Positions 1 through 8,825 of a stretch of DNA of 64,000 nucleotides are shown in pieces (the first letter of the stretch is position 1; every line of letters begins with the position of its first letter). A program made the translations under genes and the position numbers. The notes beneath the pieces were generated by a model that saw only the letters and a program-made list of their open reading frames with translations, had not been told where the DNA came from and made no database searches. This DNA comes from Burkholderiales bacterium JOSHI_001 (GTDB taxonomy: Bacteria; Pseudomonadota; Gammaproteobacteria; Burkholderiales; Burkholderiaceae_C), in the NCBI GenBank assembly GCA_000244995.1, contig CM001438.1, positions 1,852,921 to 1,916,920 of the forward strand, read 5' to 3'.

Positions 1-44
1 GCTTCGGGTGCCAGGCGGCGCGCAACAAGAGGAGACAAGTCCCC

Positions 45-968
45 GTGGATACCTTTGTGCAGCAGATCATCAACGGTCTGGTGCTGGGCAGCATGTACGC
101 GCTGGTGGCCCTGGGCTACACCATGGTGTACGGCATCATCAACCTCATCAACTTCGCCCACGGTGAAGTGCTGATGGTGGGTGCGCTGGTCAGCTGGACG
201 GTGCTCAAGCTGCTGGCCGGCTCGGGCCTGCCGGGTTGGCTGATGCTGCTGATCAGCCTGATCGCGGCCATCGTGGTGTGCAGCGTGCTGAACTACGCCA
301 TCGAAAAGATCGCCTACCGCCCGCTGCGCAGCGCGCCGCGCCTGGCGCCCCTGATCACCGCCATGGGCATGAGCCTGCTGCTGCAGACCCTGGCCATGAT
401 CATCTGGAAGCCCGAATACAAGAGCTTCCCCATCCTGCTGCCGTCCGAGCCCATCCACATCGGCGGGGCGGTCATCAACGTCACCCAGGTGCTGATCCTG
501 GTGATCACCGCGGTCACGCTGGCCGGGCTGATGTACCTGGTGAACCGCACCAAATTGGGCCGTGCGATGCGCGCCACCGCCGAAAACCCGCGCGTGGCCG
601 CGCTGATGGGTGTGAAGCCCGACACCGTCATCTCCGCCACCTTCGTCATCGGGGCCGCGCTGGCCGCCATGGCCGGCGTGATGTGGGCCGCCAACTACGG
701 CACCGCCCAGCACACCATGGGCTTCCTGCCCGGGCTGAAGGCCTTCACCGCGGCGGTGTTCGGCGGCATCGGCAACCTGGCCGGGGCCATGGTGGGCGGG
801 GTGCTGCTGGGGCTGATCGAAGCGCTGGGTTCGGGCTACATCGGCCCGCTGACCGGCGACGTGCTGGGCAGCCACTACCAGGACATCTTCGCCTTCGTGG
901 TGCTGATCCTCATCCTCACGCTGCGGCCTCAGGGCCTGCTGGGCGAACGCGTCGCGGATCGGGCCTGA
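45..968 (+). CDS. livH: Branched-chain amino acid ABC transporter permease LivH
   Basis: Inner-membrane permease subunit of the high-affinity branched-chain (or related) amino acid importer. The 307-residue product is hydrophobic throughout with about eight membrane segments, opens with the family-typical N-terminus (QQIINGLVLGSMYALVALGY) and carries the LRPQGLLGE ending typical of LivH. The start is GTG at 45, preceded by an AGAGGAG Shine-Dalgarno at about 28-34. livM follows after 4 bases, so the pair is translationally coupled. The periplasmic binding protein gene (livK) is probably just left of the window. Substrate range (Leu/Ile/Val, urea or amides) cannot be read from the permease alone. 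Confidence 0.95.
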   Translation: MDTFVQQIINGLVLGSMYALVALGYTMVYGIINLINFAHGEVLMVGALVSWTVLKLLAGSGLPGWLMLLISLIAAIVVCSVLNYAIEKIAYRPLRSAPRLAPLITAMGMSLLLQTLAMIIWKPEYKSFPILLPSEPIHIGGAVINVTQVLILVITAVTLAGLMYLVNRTKLGRAMRATAENPRVAALMGVKPDTVISATFVIGAALAAMAGVMWAANYGTAQHTMGFLPGLKAFTAAVFGGIGNLAGAMVGGVLLGLIEALGSGYIGPLTGDVLGSHYQDIFAFVVLILILTLRPQGLLGERVADRA

Positions 969-972
969 CACC

Positions 973-2052
973 ATGAAGAACCGTCTCGTCACCTTCCTGA
1001 TCGCGGGCCTGCTGCTGCTGGCGCTGCCCCTGTTCGCGCAGCAGTTCGGCAACGCCTGGGTGCGCATCCTGGACATCGCGCTGCTGTACGTGCTGCTGGC
1101 CCTGGGCCTGAACATCGTGGTGGGCTACGCCGGCCTGCTGGACCTGGGCTACGTGGCCTTCTATGCGGTGGGCGCCTACATGTTCGGCCTGCTGGCCTCG
1201 CCGCACCTGTGGGACACCTTCCCGGCCGTGGCCGCGCTGTTCCCCAACGGCATGCACACGCCGGTGTGGCTGGTGCTGCCCCTGGGGGCGGCGCTGGCCG
1301 GCGTGGCCGGTGTGCTGCTGGGTGCGCCCACGCTGAAGCTGCGCGGCGACTACCTGGCCATCGTCACCCTGGGCTTCGGCGAAATCATCCGCGTGTTCAT
1401 GAACAACCTGGACGCGCCGCTGAACATCACCAACGGCCCGCGCGGGCTGGCGCAGATCGACTCCTTCACCATCTTCGGCCTGGACCTGGGCAAGAAGACC
1501 AGCCTGTTCGGTGTGGACATCCCGCCGGTCACGCTGTACTACTGGCTGTTCCTGGTGTGCGTGATGGGCAGCGTGCTGGTGTGCTACCGGCTGGAACGCA
1601 GCCGCATCGGCCGGGCCTGGATGGCCATCCGTGAAGACGAGATCGCTGCCAAGGCCATGGGCATCAACACCCGCAACATGAAGCTGCTGGCCTTCGGCAT
1701 GGGGGCCACCTTCGGCGGCTTGTCGGGCGTGCTGTTTGCCAGCTTCCAGGGCTTTGTGTCACCCGAGTCCTTCTCGCTGCAGGAGTCGGTGATGATCGTG
1801 GCCATGGTGGTGCTGGGCGGCATCGGCCACATCCCCGGGGTGATCCTGGGCGCGGTGATGCTGGCCGCGCTGCCTGAAGTGCTGCGCTACGTGGCCGGCC
1901 CGCTGCAGGCGGCCACCGGCGGGCGCCTGGACGCGTCCATCCTGCGGCAGTTGCTCATCGCGCTGGCGATGATCGCCGTGATGCTGTCGCGCCCGCGCGG
2001 CCTGTGGCCGGCGCCCGAGCACGGCAAGGCTGCGCCGTCGCCGGTGAAGTGA
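973..2052 (+). CDS. livM: Branched-chain amino acid ABC transporter permease LivM
   Basis: Second permease of the Liv importer, 359 residues, with multiple membrane helices and the family region around residues 115-150 (GAPTLKLRGDYLAIVTLGFG followed by EIIRVFMNN), which is the coupling segment to the ATPases. It ends in SRPRGLWP plus a short charged tail. It lies 4 bases after livH and 13 bases before livG in one operon, livHMGF. Nothing is unusual in length or sequence. Confidence 0.95.
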   Translation: MKNRLVTFLIAGLLLLALPLFAQQFGNAWVRILDIALLYVLLALGLNIVVGYAGLLDLGYVAFYAVGAYMFGLLASPHLWDTFPAVAALFPNGMHTPVWLVLPLGAALAGVAGVLLGAPTLKLRGDYLAIVTLGFGEIIRVFMNNLDAPLNITNGPRGLAQIDSFTIFGLDLGKKTSLFGVDIPPVTLYYWLFLVCVMGSVLVCYRLERSRIGRAWMAIREDEIAAKAMGINTRNMKLLAFGMGATFGGLSGVLFASFQGFVSPESFSLQESVMIVAMVVLGGIGHIPGVILGAVMLAALPEVLRYVAGPLQAATGGRLDASILRQLLIALAMIAVMLSRPRGLWPAPEHGKAAPSPVK

Positions 2053-2065
2053 AGGGAACCGCACC

Positions 2066-2842
2066 ATGACCACACCGGTTCTCGAAGTCAAGGGCGTGTC
2101 CAAGCGTTTCGGCGGCCTGCAGGCGCTGTCGGACGTGGGCATCTCCATCCACGCCGGCCAGGTCTACGGCCTGATCGGCCCCAACGGCGCAGGCAAGACC
2201 ACCTTCTTCAACGTCATCACCGGGCTGTACACGCCCGATGCGGGCAGCTTCCAGCTGGGTGGCGAGACCTACGAACCCACCGCGGTGCACCAGGTGGCCA
2301 AGGCCGGCATCGCACGCACCTTCCAGAACATCCGCCTGTTCGCCGAGATGACGGCGCTGGAAAACGTGATGGTGGGCCGCCACATCCGCACCAAGTCCGG
2401 CCTGGTGGGCGCGGTGCTGCGCACCCCGGGCTTCAAGGCCGAAGAAGCGGCCATTGAAGCGCGGGCGCGCGAACTGCTGGACTACGTGGGCATTGGGCGC
2501 TTCGCCGAATACAAGTCGCGCACGCTCAGCTACGGCGACCAGCGCCGGCTGGAGATCGCCCGCGCGCTGGCCACCGACCCCAAGCTGATCGCGCTGGACG
2601 AACCCGCCGCCGGCATGAACGCCACCGAAAAGGTGGTGCTGCGCGAGCTGATCGACCGCATCCGCAAGGACGGCCGCACCATCCTGCTGATCGAGCACGA
2701 CGTGAAGCTGGTGATGGGCCTGTGCGACCGCGTCACCGTGCTGGACTACGGCAAGCAGATCGCCGAAGGCACGCCCGCGGACGTGCAGCGCAACGAAAAA
2801 GTGATCGAAGCCTATCTGGGCGCCGGCCACACGCCCCACTGA
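2066..2842 (+). CDS. livG: Branched-chain amino acid ABC transporter ATP-binding protein LivG
   Basis: Cytoplasmic ATPase subunit, 258 residues. Walker A GPNGAGKTT lies near residue 40, the ABC signature LSYGDQRRLEIARAL near 155, and Walker B LIALDEPAAGMN near 175. The LSYGDQ signature and the C-terminal GTPADVQRNEKVIEAYLG extension are characteristic of LivG as opposed to LivF. An AAGGGAAC Shine-Dalgarno precedes the ATG, and livF follows after 10 bases. Confidence 0.95.
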   Translation: MTTPVLEVKGVSKRFGGLQALSDVGISIHAGQVYGLIGPNGAGKTTFFNVITGLYTPDAGSFQLGGETYEPTAVHQVAKAGIARTFQNIRLFAEMTALENVMVGRHIRTKSGLVGAVLRTPGFKAEEAAIEARARELLDYVGIGRFAEYKSRTLSYGDQRRLEIARALATDPKLIALDEPAAGMNATEKVVLRELIDRIRKDGRTILLIEHDVKLVMGLCDRVTVLDYGKQIAEGTPADVQRNEKVIEAYLGAGHTPH

Positions 2843-2852
2843 GCACAAGACC

Positions 2853-3578
2853 ATGGCGAACGACAACAAGGACGTGCTGCTGAAGATCAGCGGGCTGAAG
2901 GTGGCCTACGGCGGCATCCAGGCCGTCAAGGGCGTCAGCCTGGAGGTGCGCCGCGGCGAACTGGTCAGCCTGATCGGCGCCAACGGCGCGGGCAAGACCA
3001 CCACGCTGAAGGCCATCACCGGCACCCAGGTGGTGGCCGACGGCAGCATTGAATTCATGGGCCGCGCCATCCGCGGCCAGGGCGCCTGGGACTTGGTGAA
3101 GCAGGGCCTGGTGATGGTGCCCGAAGGGCGCGGCACCTTCACCCGCATGACCATCGTCGAGAACCTGCAGATGGGTGCCTACGTGCGCAACGACGGCGAC
3201 ATCGCCGCCGACATCGACAAGGTGTTTGCCATTTTCCCGCGCCTGAAGGAACGTGCCAACCAGTTGGCCGGCACCATGAGCGGTGGAGAACAGCAGATGC
3301 TGGCCATGGGCCGCGCCCTGATGGCCCGCCCGCAGGTGCTGCTGCTGGACGAGCCGTCCATGGGCCTGTCGCCCATCATGGTGGACAAGATCTTCGAGGT
3401 GGTGGCCGACATCCACTCCCGCGGCACCACGGTGCTGCTGGTGGAGCAGAACGCCAGCCGCGCCCTGCAGCTGGCCAACCGCGGCTACGTGATGGAGTCG
3501 GGCGAAATCACCATGGACGGGCCGGCCAAGGACCTGCTGCACGACCCGAAAGTGCGGGCGGCCTACCTGGGCGAATGA
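2853..3578 (+). CDS. livF: Branched-chain amino acid ABC transporter ATP-binding protein LivF
   Basis: Second ATPase subunit of the Liv importer, 241 residues. Walker A GANGAGKTT is near residue 42, signature MSGGEQQMLAMGRAL near 140, and Walker B VLLLDEPSMGLSP near 160; the SMGLSP sequence is the LivF hallmark. It is the last gene of livHMGF. The 150 bases that follow carry the promoter of the next gene and no convincing terminator. Confidence 0.95.
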   Translation: MANDNKDVLLKISGLKVAYGGIQAVKGVSLEVRRGELVSLIGANGAGKTTTLKAITGTQVVADGSIEFMGRAIRGQGAWDLVKQGLVMVPEGRGTFTRMTIVENLQMGAYVRNDGDIAADIDKVFAIFPRLKERANQLAGTMSGGEQQMLAMGRALMARPQVLLLDEPSMGLSPIMVDKIFEVVADIHSRGTTVLLVEQNASRALQLANRGYVMESGEITMDGPAKDLLHDPKVRAAYLGE

Positions 3579-3659
3579 ACGGACGCGCTGCTTCTGTGCG
3601 GTGCGTCATGAACGGCGCGTTTGCTGCATCTTGGGGATGGGGCGTCGGGGCCGCTCACC

Positions 3660-3665
3660 TATACT
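3660..3665 (+). promoter_or_regulatory. Candidate -10 box (TATACT) upstream of the CsgG-family gene
   Basis: TATACT matches the sigma-70 -10 consensus at five of six positions and lies in the gap between livF and the next gene. Transcription from here would begin near 3672 and leave about 57 bases of leader before the chosen ATG at 3729. No good -35 hexamer is seen at the proper distance, so this is a weak call. Confidence 0.35.
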
Positions 3666-3728
3666 GAAAGGTCCATGGACCGCCGCCGCCAGCCGCGCGG
3701 CGCTGTCGTTTCACCCAGGAGGTTGCTG

Positions 3729-4607
3729 ATGGATTTGCAGAACAAGTTGGCGCGCGAGCGCATGGAACCGCTGCGTGCGGCAGGGCAGGTGGCGCTGACG
3801 CTGGCGGTGGCCGCGGCCCTGACGGGTTGTCTGGCCACGGCGCCTTCGATGGGCGAAAACAAGGGCACCGTCACCGGTGCCGCCGGTGGCGAAACCGCCG
3901 CCAACAAGAACAGCGCGCTCGAGAAGTGCGATGAAACCCTGGGCACCCTGGCTCTGGAAGAGCACACCAACGAGCCCTGGTACCTGGAACTGCGCAACTA
4001 CCAGCTGGGTTCCACCCTGCCGGTGCTGCGCCTGATGATCCAGCAGAGCAACTGCTTCGTCATCGTCGAGCGTGGCCGGGCCATGAACAACATGATGCAG
4101 GAACGCGCGCTGCAGCAAAGCGGCGAAATGCGCGCCGGCAGCAACTTCGGCAAGGGCCAGATGGTGTCGGCCGACTACACCATGAGCCCCGCCATCCAGT
4201 TCGCCGCCAAGACCGGCGGCGCCGCGGCGGGCCTGCTGACCGGCGCCTTCGGCGGCCTGGGTGCGCTGGCCGGTGGCATGAGCCAGAACGAAGCGTCCAC
4301 CACGCTGCTGCTCATCGACAACCGTTCCGGCGTGCAGATCTCCGCGGCCGAGGGCACGGCGCGCAATTTCGACTTCAACGTCTTCGGCGGCGCGTTCGGT
4401 GGCCTCACCGCGGCGGGCGGCGGGGGTTACTCCAGCACCCCGCGCGGCAAGGTCATCGTGGCGGCCTTTGCCGATTCCTACAACCAGATGGTCAAGGCGC
4501 TGCGCAACTACAAGGCGCAAACCGTCAAGGGCGGCCTGGGCACCGGCGGCCGGCTGGGTGTGGACGGTGGCAGCACGCCGGCGTCCAAGGAAATCAAGAA
4601 GCGCTGA
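3729..4607 (+). CDS. CsgG-family outer-membrane lipoprotein
   Basis: The 292-residue product has a lipoprotein signal peptide with lipobox LTGC (Cys34) followed by a CsgG/HfaB-like domain. In curli systems CsgG forms the outer-membrane secretion pore. The segment YQLGSTLPVLRLMIQQSNCF followed by VIVERGRAMNNMMQERAL resembles the CsgG core, and a Gly/Ala-rich hydrophobic stretch lies at about 165-185. The start is set by a strong AGGAGG at 3717-3722, 6 bases before ATG 3729; in-frame starts further upstream would lie at or before the predicted transcription start. No csgE, csgF, csgA or csgB gene is adjacent, so a curli role is not supported here and a stand-alone envelope role is equally possible. 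Confidence 0.8.
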   Translation: MDLQNKLARERMEPLRAAGQVALTLAVAAALTGCLATAPSMGENKGTVTGAAGGETAANKNSALEKCDETLGTLALEEHTNEPWYLELRNYQLGSTLPVLRLMIQQSNCFVIVERGRAMNNMMQERALQQSGEMRAGSNFGKGQMVSADYTMSPAIQFAAKTGGAAAGLLTGAFGGLGALAGGMSQNEASTTLLLIDNRSGVQISAAEGTARNFDFNVFGGAFGGLTAAGGGGYSSTPRGKVIVAAFADSYNQMVKALRNYKAQTVKGGLGTGGRLGVDGGSTPASKEIKKR

Positions 4608-4630
4608 GGCGCTGTCCTGCCCCATGCAAC

Positions 4631-4661
4631 AACGGCCCGCACTGCGGGCCGTTCGCTTTTT
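4631..4661 (+). terminator. Rho-independent terminator after the CsgG-family gene
   Basis: A perfect 10-bp stem (AACGGCCCGC with GCGGGCCGTT) around a 3-base loop is followed by CGCTTTTT. It lies 24 bases after the CsgG-family stop codon and just before the convergent Bug-family gene. Confidence 0.85.
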
Positions 4662-4673
4662 GGCGGGCGGGCG

Positions 4674-5657
4674 TCAGTCCACCGTGGCGCCCGAAGCCTT
4701 CACCACCGCCTCGTAGCGCTTCCACTCCGCCCGCACGAAGTCGCCGAACTGTTCCGGCGTGGTGGGCCGGGTCTGTGCCATCAGCGCCTGCAGCCGGGCC
4801 TGCAACTCGGGTGTGGCCAGCGCATCGACGAAGGCCTTGTTCAGGCGCCGCGTGGTGTCGGTCGGCAGGCCGGCCGGCCCGAAGAGGCCGAACCAGGTGT
4901 GGATGTCGAAGTGCGCCAGGCCCAGCGCGCTGCCGGCTTCGGCCACCGTGGGCACCTCGGGCAGGGCGGGTGAACGATCGTGGGTGGTCACCGCCAGGGC
5001 CTTCAGCTTGCCGGCCTTGATGTTGGCCGCGGCCGTGGCCAGGTTGTCGAAGTTCAGGTCCACCTGGCCGGACAGCAGGGCCAGTTGCGCCGCGCTGCCG
5101 CCGGCATAGGGGATGTGCACGATGAACAGCCCGGCCTGGGCCTTGAACATCTCGCCGGCCAGGTGCCCGGCGCTGCCGTTGCCGCCGCTGCCGTAGTTCA
5201 GCCGGCCCGGGTTCTTGCGCGCATGCGCCACCAGGTCGGCCAGGCTGCGGATGCCCAGACGCTGCGCGGTCTCGGCGTTCATCACCAGCACATTGGGCAC
5301 CTGGGCCACCAGGGCCACGGGGGTGAAGTCGCGCTGGGCGTTGTAGGGCATGCGGCTGTACAGCCAGGGGTTGATGGCGTGCGTGGCCACCGCGCCCATC
5401 ACCAGGGTCTGGCCGTCCGGGGCCGACTTGGCCACCGCATCGGCGCCCAGGTTGCCGCCGGCGCCGGCCTTGTTCTCCACGATCACGGTGCCGAGCAAGT
5501 CCTTCACGCGTTCGGCCAGTGCGCGCGCCATGACGTCCAGCGGGCCACCGGGCGGGTAGGGCACCACCAGGCGGATGGGGCGGGCCTGGGCCCGCGCCAG
5601 CGGCGTGGCCAGGGGGGAGGCGAGCAGGGCGGATTGCAGCAGGGTGCGACGCAGCAT
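4674..5657 (-). CDS. Tripartite tricarboxylate transporter (Bug family) periplasmic substrate-binding protein
   Basis: The 327-residue product starts with an export signal ending ARAQA, then the Bug-family opening RPIRLVVPYPPGGPLDVMAR and the features NKAGAGGNLGADAVAKS and SGGNGSAGHLAGEMFK. Bug proteins bind small carboxylates or amides in the periplasm for TctA/TctB-type permeases, and are strongly expanded in Burkholderiales. No TctA/TctB gene is nearby, as is common for this family. ATG 5657 was chosen because it begins the signal peptide and avoids overlap with the upstream gene, whose stop is 43 bases away on the same strand. The ligand is unknown. Confidence 0.9.
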   Translation of the reverse strand: MLRRTLLQSALLASPLATPLARAQARPIRLVVPYPPGGPLDVMARALAERVKDLLGTVIVENKAGAGGNLGADAVAKSAPDGQTLVMGAVATHAINPWLYSRMPYNAQRDFTPVALVAQVPNVLVMNAETAQRLGIRSLADLVAHARKNPGRLNYGSGGNGSAGHLAGEMFKAQAGLFIVHIPYAGGSAAQLALLSGQVDLNFDNLATAAANIKAGKLKALAVTTHDRSPALPEVPTVAEAGSALGLAHFDIHTWFGLFGPAGLPTDTTRRLNKAFVDALATPELQARLQALMAQTRPTTPEQFGDFVRAEWKRYEAVVKASGATVD

Positions 5658-5700
5658 GGGGGTCTGGGTGTGTGGCAGGGGCAGGTCCTGGGTGGCGGGA

Positions 5701-6732
5701 TCAGGCCTTGTCGGCCTCGGACGTGAAGGCATCGGCGAAGAACTGGTCTTCGGGCAGGCCGCAGCGCTGCACGAAGTCGCGCTGGGCCGCGTCCACCATC
5801 ACCGGCACACCGCAGGCATAAACCTGGTGGCCCGACAGGTCGGGCAGGTCGGCCATCACGGCCTGGTGCACCAGGCCGACGCGGCCGGTCCAGCCGTCCT
5901 GCGGCAGCGGCTCGGACAGCACCGGCACGTAGCCCAAGCCGGGCAGGGCGGCTTGCGCTTCGCGCACCCAGTCGTCCAGGTACAGGTCGGCGCGGCTGCG
6001 GCAGCCCCAGTACAGGGTGACGGGCCCGCGCGGGCCGCTTTCCATCAGGCGTTCGAGGATGGCCTTGATCGGCGCGAAGCCGGTGCCCGACGCCAGCAGC
6101 ACCGCGGGCCGCGGGCTGTCCTCGCGCAGGAAAAAGCTGCCGAAGGGGCCCTCCAGGCGCAGGATGTCCTTGGGCTTCATGCTGCTGAACACCTGGTCGG
6201 TGAAGCGCCCGCCGGGCAGGTGGCGCAGGTGCAGTTCAATGGCCGGCGGGCTGCCCAGGCGCGAGGGCGCGTTGGCCATCGAATAGGCGCGCCGCACGCC
6301 GTCGGGCAGGATGAATTCCACGTACTGGCCGGCGCGGTACTGGAAGGCCTGGTTGGCCGGCAGTTGCAGGCGCAGCCGCATCACGTCCGGCGCCAGGCGG
6401 TCCATCGCCAGCACGCGGCAGGGCAGCTTCATCACCGGGTGTTCGCCCGCGCCCGGCACGCTGCGCGCCTGAACCACCAGGTCGGTCTGCGGCAGGGCGC
6501 AGCAGGTCAGGATCAGGCCGGCGGCCTCTTCGGCTTCGCTCAGCGCCTTGGCCTGATGGGCCCCGTGCACCACGCGGCCCTGCAGCAGCCTGGACTTGCA
6601 CGAGCCGCAGGCCCCGTCGCGGCAGCCATAGGGCAGGCCGATGCCGTCGCGGATGCCCGCGGCCAGCACGGTTTCGTCGCGCTGCACCTCGAAGCTGCGC
6701 TGCGAGGGTTCAAGGGTGACCCGAAAACTCAT
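5701..6732 (-). CDS. 2Fe-2S ferredoxin/FAD/NAD(P)H reductase (CDP-6-deoxy-delta-3,4-glucoseen reductase-like)
   Basis: A 343-residue flavoprotein of ferredoxin-reductase type with an N-terminal plant-type 2Fe-2S domain. Cluster cysteines are in YGCRDGACGSCKSR (near residues 36-47) and LTCCALPQTD (near 75). An FAD domain follows (RAYSMANAP, the RxYS motif, near 165) and then an NAD(P) domain (LLASGTGFAPIKAILERL near 232, and YACGVPVMVDAA near the end). Such proteins pass electrons from NAD(P)H through FAD to a 2Fe-2S cluster and an oxygenase or dehydratase. The name used in annotations is generic; no deoxysugar genes lie nearby, so the partner is unknown. Confidence 0.85.
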   Translation of the reverse strand: MSFRVTLEPSQRSFEVQRDETVLAAGIRDGIGLPYGCRDGACGSCKSRLLQGRVVHGAHQAKALSEAEEAAGLILTCCALPQTDLVVQARSVPGAGEHPVMKLPCRVLAMDRLAPDVMRLRLQLPANQAFQYRAGQYVEFILPDGVRRAYSMANAPSRLGSPPAIELHLRHLPGGRFTDQVFSSMKPKDILRLEGPFGSFFLREDSPRPAVLLASGTGFAPIKAILERLMESGPRGPVTLYWGCRSRADLYLDDWVREAQAALPGLGYVPVLSEPLPQDGWTGRVGLVHQAVMADLPDLSGHQVYACGVPVMVDAAQRDFVQRCGLPEDQFFADAFTSEADKA

Positions 6733-6794
6733 GGTGCGGTGCCGGGGCGGCGTGCGGGCGGCCCGTAAACTGAATGCTCCGGATTGTGCCCGCC

Positions 6795-7697
6795 ATGCCG
6801 CCCCCCCCTTCGCGCCAACGCCGACCCACGCTGCTCATCGTGGGCTGCGGCGACGTGGGCCTGCGGGTGCTGCGCCTGTTGGCGCCTCGCTGGCGGCTGC
6901 TGGCCTTGACCTCGTCACCGGCACGTTGTGCCGAACTGCGAGCTGCCGGCGCGGTGCCCCTGGTGGGCAACCTGGACGAGCCCTCGACGCTGGGCCGCCT
7001 GGGCGCTCTGGCCGACGCGGTGCTGCACCTGGCGCCCCCACCGGGCCAGGGCCGCGACGACCCACGCACGCGCGCGCTGTTGCACGCGTTGGCCCGCGGC
7101 GGCCGGGTGCGGCGGCTGGTGTACGCCAGCACCAGCGGCGTCTATGGCGATTGCGGCGGTGCCTTCATCGACGAAACCCGGGCCCTGAACCCGGCTTCCG
7201 ACCGGGCCTGGCGCCGGGTGGATGCCGAGGCGCAGTTGCGCGCCTTTGGCCGCCGCTGCGGCGTGAGCGTGGGCGTGCTGCGCGTGCCGGGCATTTACGC
7301 CCTGGATCGCCCGGGCGGCGACCCGCGCGAGCGCCTGCGCCGTGGGGCCCCGTTGCTGCGGCCCGAGGACGATGTGTTCACCAACCACATCCATGCCGAC
7401 GACCTGGCAAGGGCCTGCGTGGCGGCGCTGCTGCGCGGTGCGCCGCAGCGCGTGGTGCATGCCAGCGACGACACCCAACTGCGCATGGGCGACTACTTCG
7501 ACCTGGTGGCCGCCCTGCATGGCCTGCCACGCGCGCCGCGGGTGAGCCTGGCGCAGGCGCGTGAAACGCTGTCGCCCATGCAACTGAGCTTCATGGGCGA
7601 ATCTCGCCGGCTGGACAACACGCGGCTCACGCGCGAACTGCGCCTGAAGCTGAACTACCCGACGGTGGCGCAGGGCCTGCAGCCCAGCCTGTTGTAG
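6795..7697 (+). CDS. NAD-dependent epimerase/dehydratase family (SDR) protein
   Basis: The 300-residue product has an N-terminal Rossmann motif (LLIVGCGDVGLRVL), the extended-SDR stretch LVYASTSGVYGDCGG near 110-124, and a C-terminal FMGESRRLDNTRLTRELRLKLNYP, matching the small YeeZ-like SDR group. The usual YxxxK is not obvious, so catalysis is uncertain and it may be a nucleotide-binding or reductase-like protein. A TAAACT box at 6766-6771 suggests transcription starts near 6778, which favours ATG 6795 over the in-frame ATG at 6774. Confidence 0.78.
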   Translation: MPPPPSRQRRPTLLIVGCGDVGLRVLRLLAPRWRLLALTSSPARCAELRAAGAVPLVGNLDEPSTLGRLGALADAVLHLAPPPGQGRDDPRTRALLHALARGGRVRRLVYASTSGVYGDCGGAFIDETRALNPASDRAWRRVDAEAQLRAFGRRCGVSVGVLRVPGIYALDRPGGDPRERLRRGAPLLRPEDDVFTNHIHADDLARACVAALLRGAPQRVVHASDDTQLRMGDYFDLVAALHGLPRAPRVSLAQARETLSPMQLSFMGESRRLDNTRLTRELRLKLNYPTVAQGLQPSLL

Positions 7698-7708
7698 CGG
7701 CGGGCTGC

Positions 7709-8752
7709 CTACACGCCTTCGGGCCGCCGCAGGGTCGTCATCCGGTCCACGCTGTTGATCTGAACCGTCACCGGCTCACCGTCGCGCAGCAGCTTCAGCG
7801 TCACCGTGCGCTCGGCCCCGCCACCCGCCCACAGCGCCCGCCACAGCGTGGCCAGGCCGTCCACCTCGGTGTTGTCCAGGCTCACGATGCGGTCGCCGCG
7901 CTGCAGCCCCGCGGCCTGGGCCGGGCTGCCTTCGGACACGCGCAGCACATGCACCGCCGGGCCGTGTTCCACGCAGTTCAGGCCCAGCCAGGCGCGCCGG
8001 CTGGCGCTGCTGATGCCCTGGCTGCGCAACTCGGCCAGGATGGGCGGCAGCAGGTCCACCGGCACAAACATGTTGCCCGGCAGGTTGGGCTGGCCCGGCC
8101 CCAGCGCGTCGGTGACGAACAGCGAGCCCACGCCCACCAGTTCACCACGGCCGTTGAACAGCCCCGCGCCGCTGTGCCTGCCGGTGGGCGGGCTGGTGAA
8201 CAGGGCGTTGTCGATCAGGTATTCCCAATAGCCGGCGAAGGCCCGGCGCGACACCAACTGCGCCATGGCCACGTCGCCGCTTTCGCCGCCGGTGGCCACC
8301 AGCAGCGGTTGTTCGTCGTCGGCCGCCTGCACCCGGCCCAGGGGCACCGGCTCGATGCGCAAGGGCGTGAGCGCCTGCACCAGGCCAAAGCCGGTGCCGG
8401 GGTCGTAGCCCACCACGCGGGCCGGCACCTTGCGCTGGGCGTCGATGACCAACTGCACCTGTTCGGCTTCCAACACCAGGTAGCCGATGGTCAGCACCAG
8501 CCCGTCGGCGCCGATGACCACCCCCGAGCCTTCGCGCTTCGGGCCCAGGGTGCGCGCCGAGGTGGCGCCTTCCACTGCGGTGGCCTGCAGGCCCACCATC
8601 GCGGCGCTGGCGCGGCCCAGCGCACGGGAGCGTTCGGCCAGGTCGTTCGGCGTGGTGGTGGCGGACTTGTCCTGGGCCCGCAAGGTCCCGCACAGCGCAG
8701 CCGCCAGCAAGAGGGCGAGAACGCAGATCCGGCGCAGCAGACCAGGCTTCAT
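7709..8752 (-). CDS. Trypsin-like (HtrA/DegP-like) periplasmic protein with PDZ domain and degenerate catalytic triad
   Basis: The 347-residue product has a signal peptide (residues 1-26, ending LRAQ), a chymotrypsin-fold domain (about 45-240) and one C-terminal PDZ domain (AWLGLNCVEHGPAVHVLRVS; AAGLQRGDRIVSLDN). Aligned by eye with DegP, the His of the TNHHVV-type motif is Tyr91 (LTIGYLVLEAEQ), the Asp of DPRxDIAL is Gly121 (DPGTGFGLVQ), and the Ser survives at 194 (GRHSGAGLFN). The fold is therefore kept while two of three catalytic residues are missing, suggesting a binding or regulatory pseudoprotease. The start follows an AGGAGGAG Shine-Dalgarno. The rhomboid gene lies 73 bases upstream on the same strand. 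Confidence 0.8.
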   Translation of the reverse strand: MKPGLLRRICVLALLLAAALCGTLRAQDKSATTTPNDLAERSRALGRASAAMVGLQATAVEGATSARTLGPKREGSGVVIGADGLVLTIGYLVLEAEQVQLVIDAQRKVPARVVGYDPGTGFGLVQALTPLRIEPVPLGRVQAADDEQPLLVATGGESGDVAMAQLVSRRAFAGYWEYLIDNALFTSPPTGRHSGAGLFNGRGELVGVGSLFVTDALGPGQPNLPGNMFVPVDLLPPILAELRSQGISSASRRAWLGLNCVEHGPAVHVLRVSEGSPAQAAGLQRGDRIVSLDNTEVDGLATLWRALWAGGGAERTVTLKLLRDGEPVTVQINSVDRMTTLRRPEGV

Positions 8753-8825
8753 GGCGGGCTCCTCCTGTTGGGGCAAGCCACAGCATGAACCCTTAGCTTC
8801 AACCCCGCAACGGGGTGGGGGATGC

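Noticed and set aside
3621-3728. Upstream start for the CsgG-family gene
   Set aside because: It would place the signal peptide deep inside the protein and start before the predicted promoter; the AGGAGG at 3717 points to ATG 3729.
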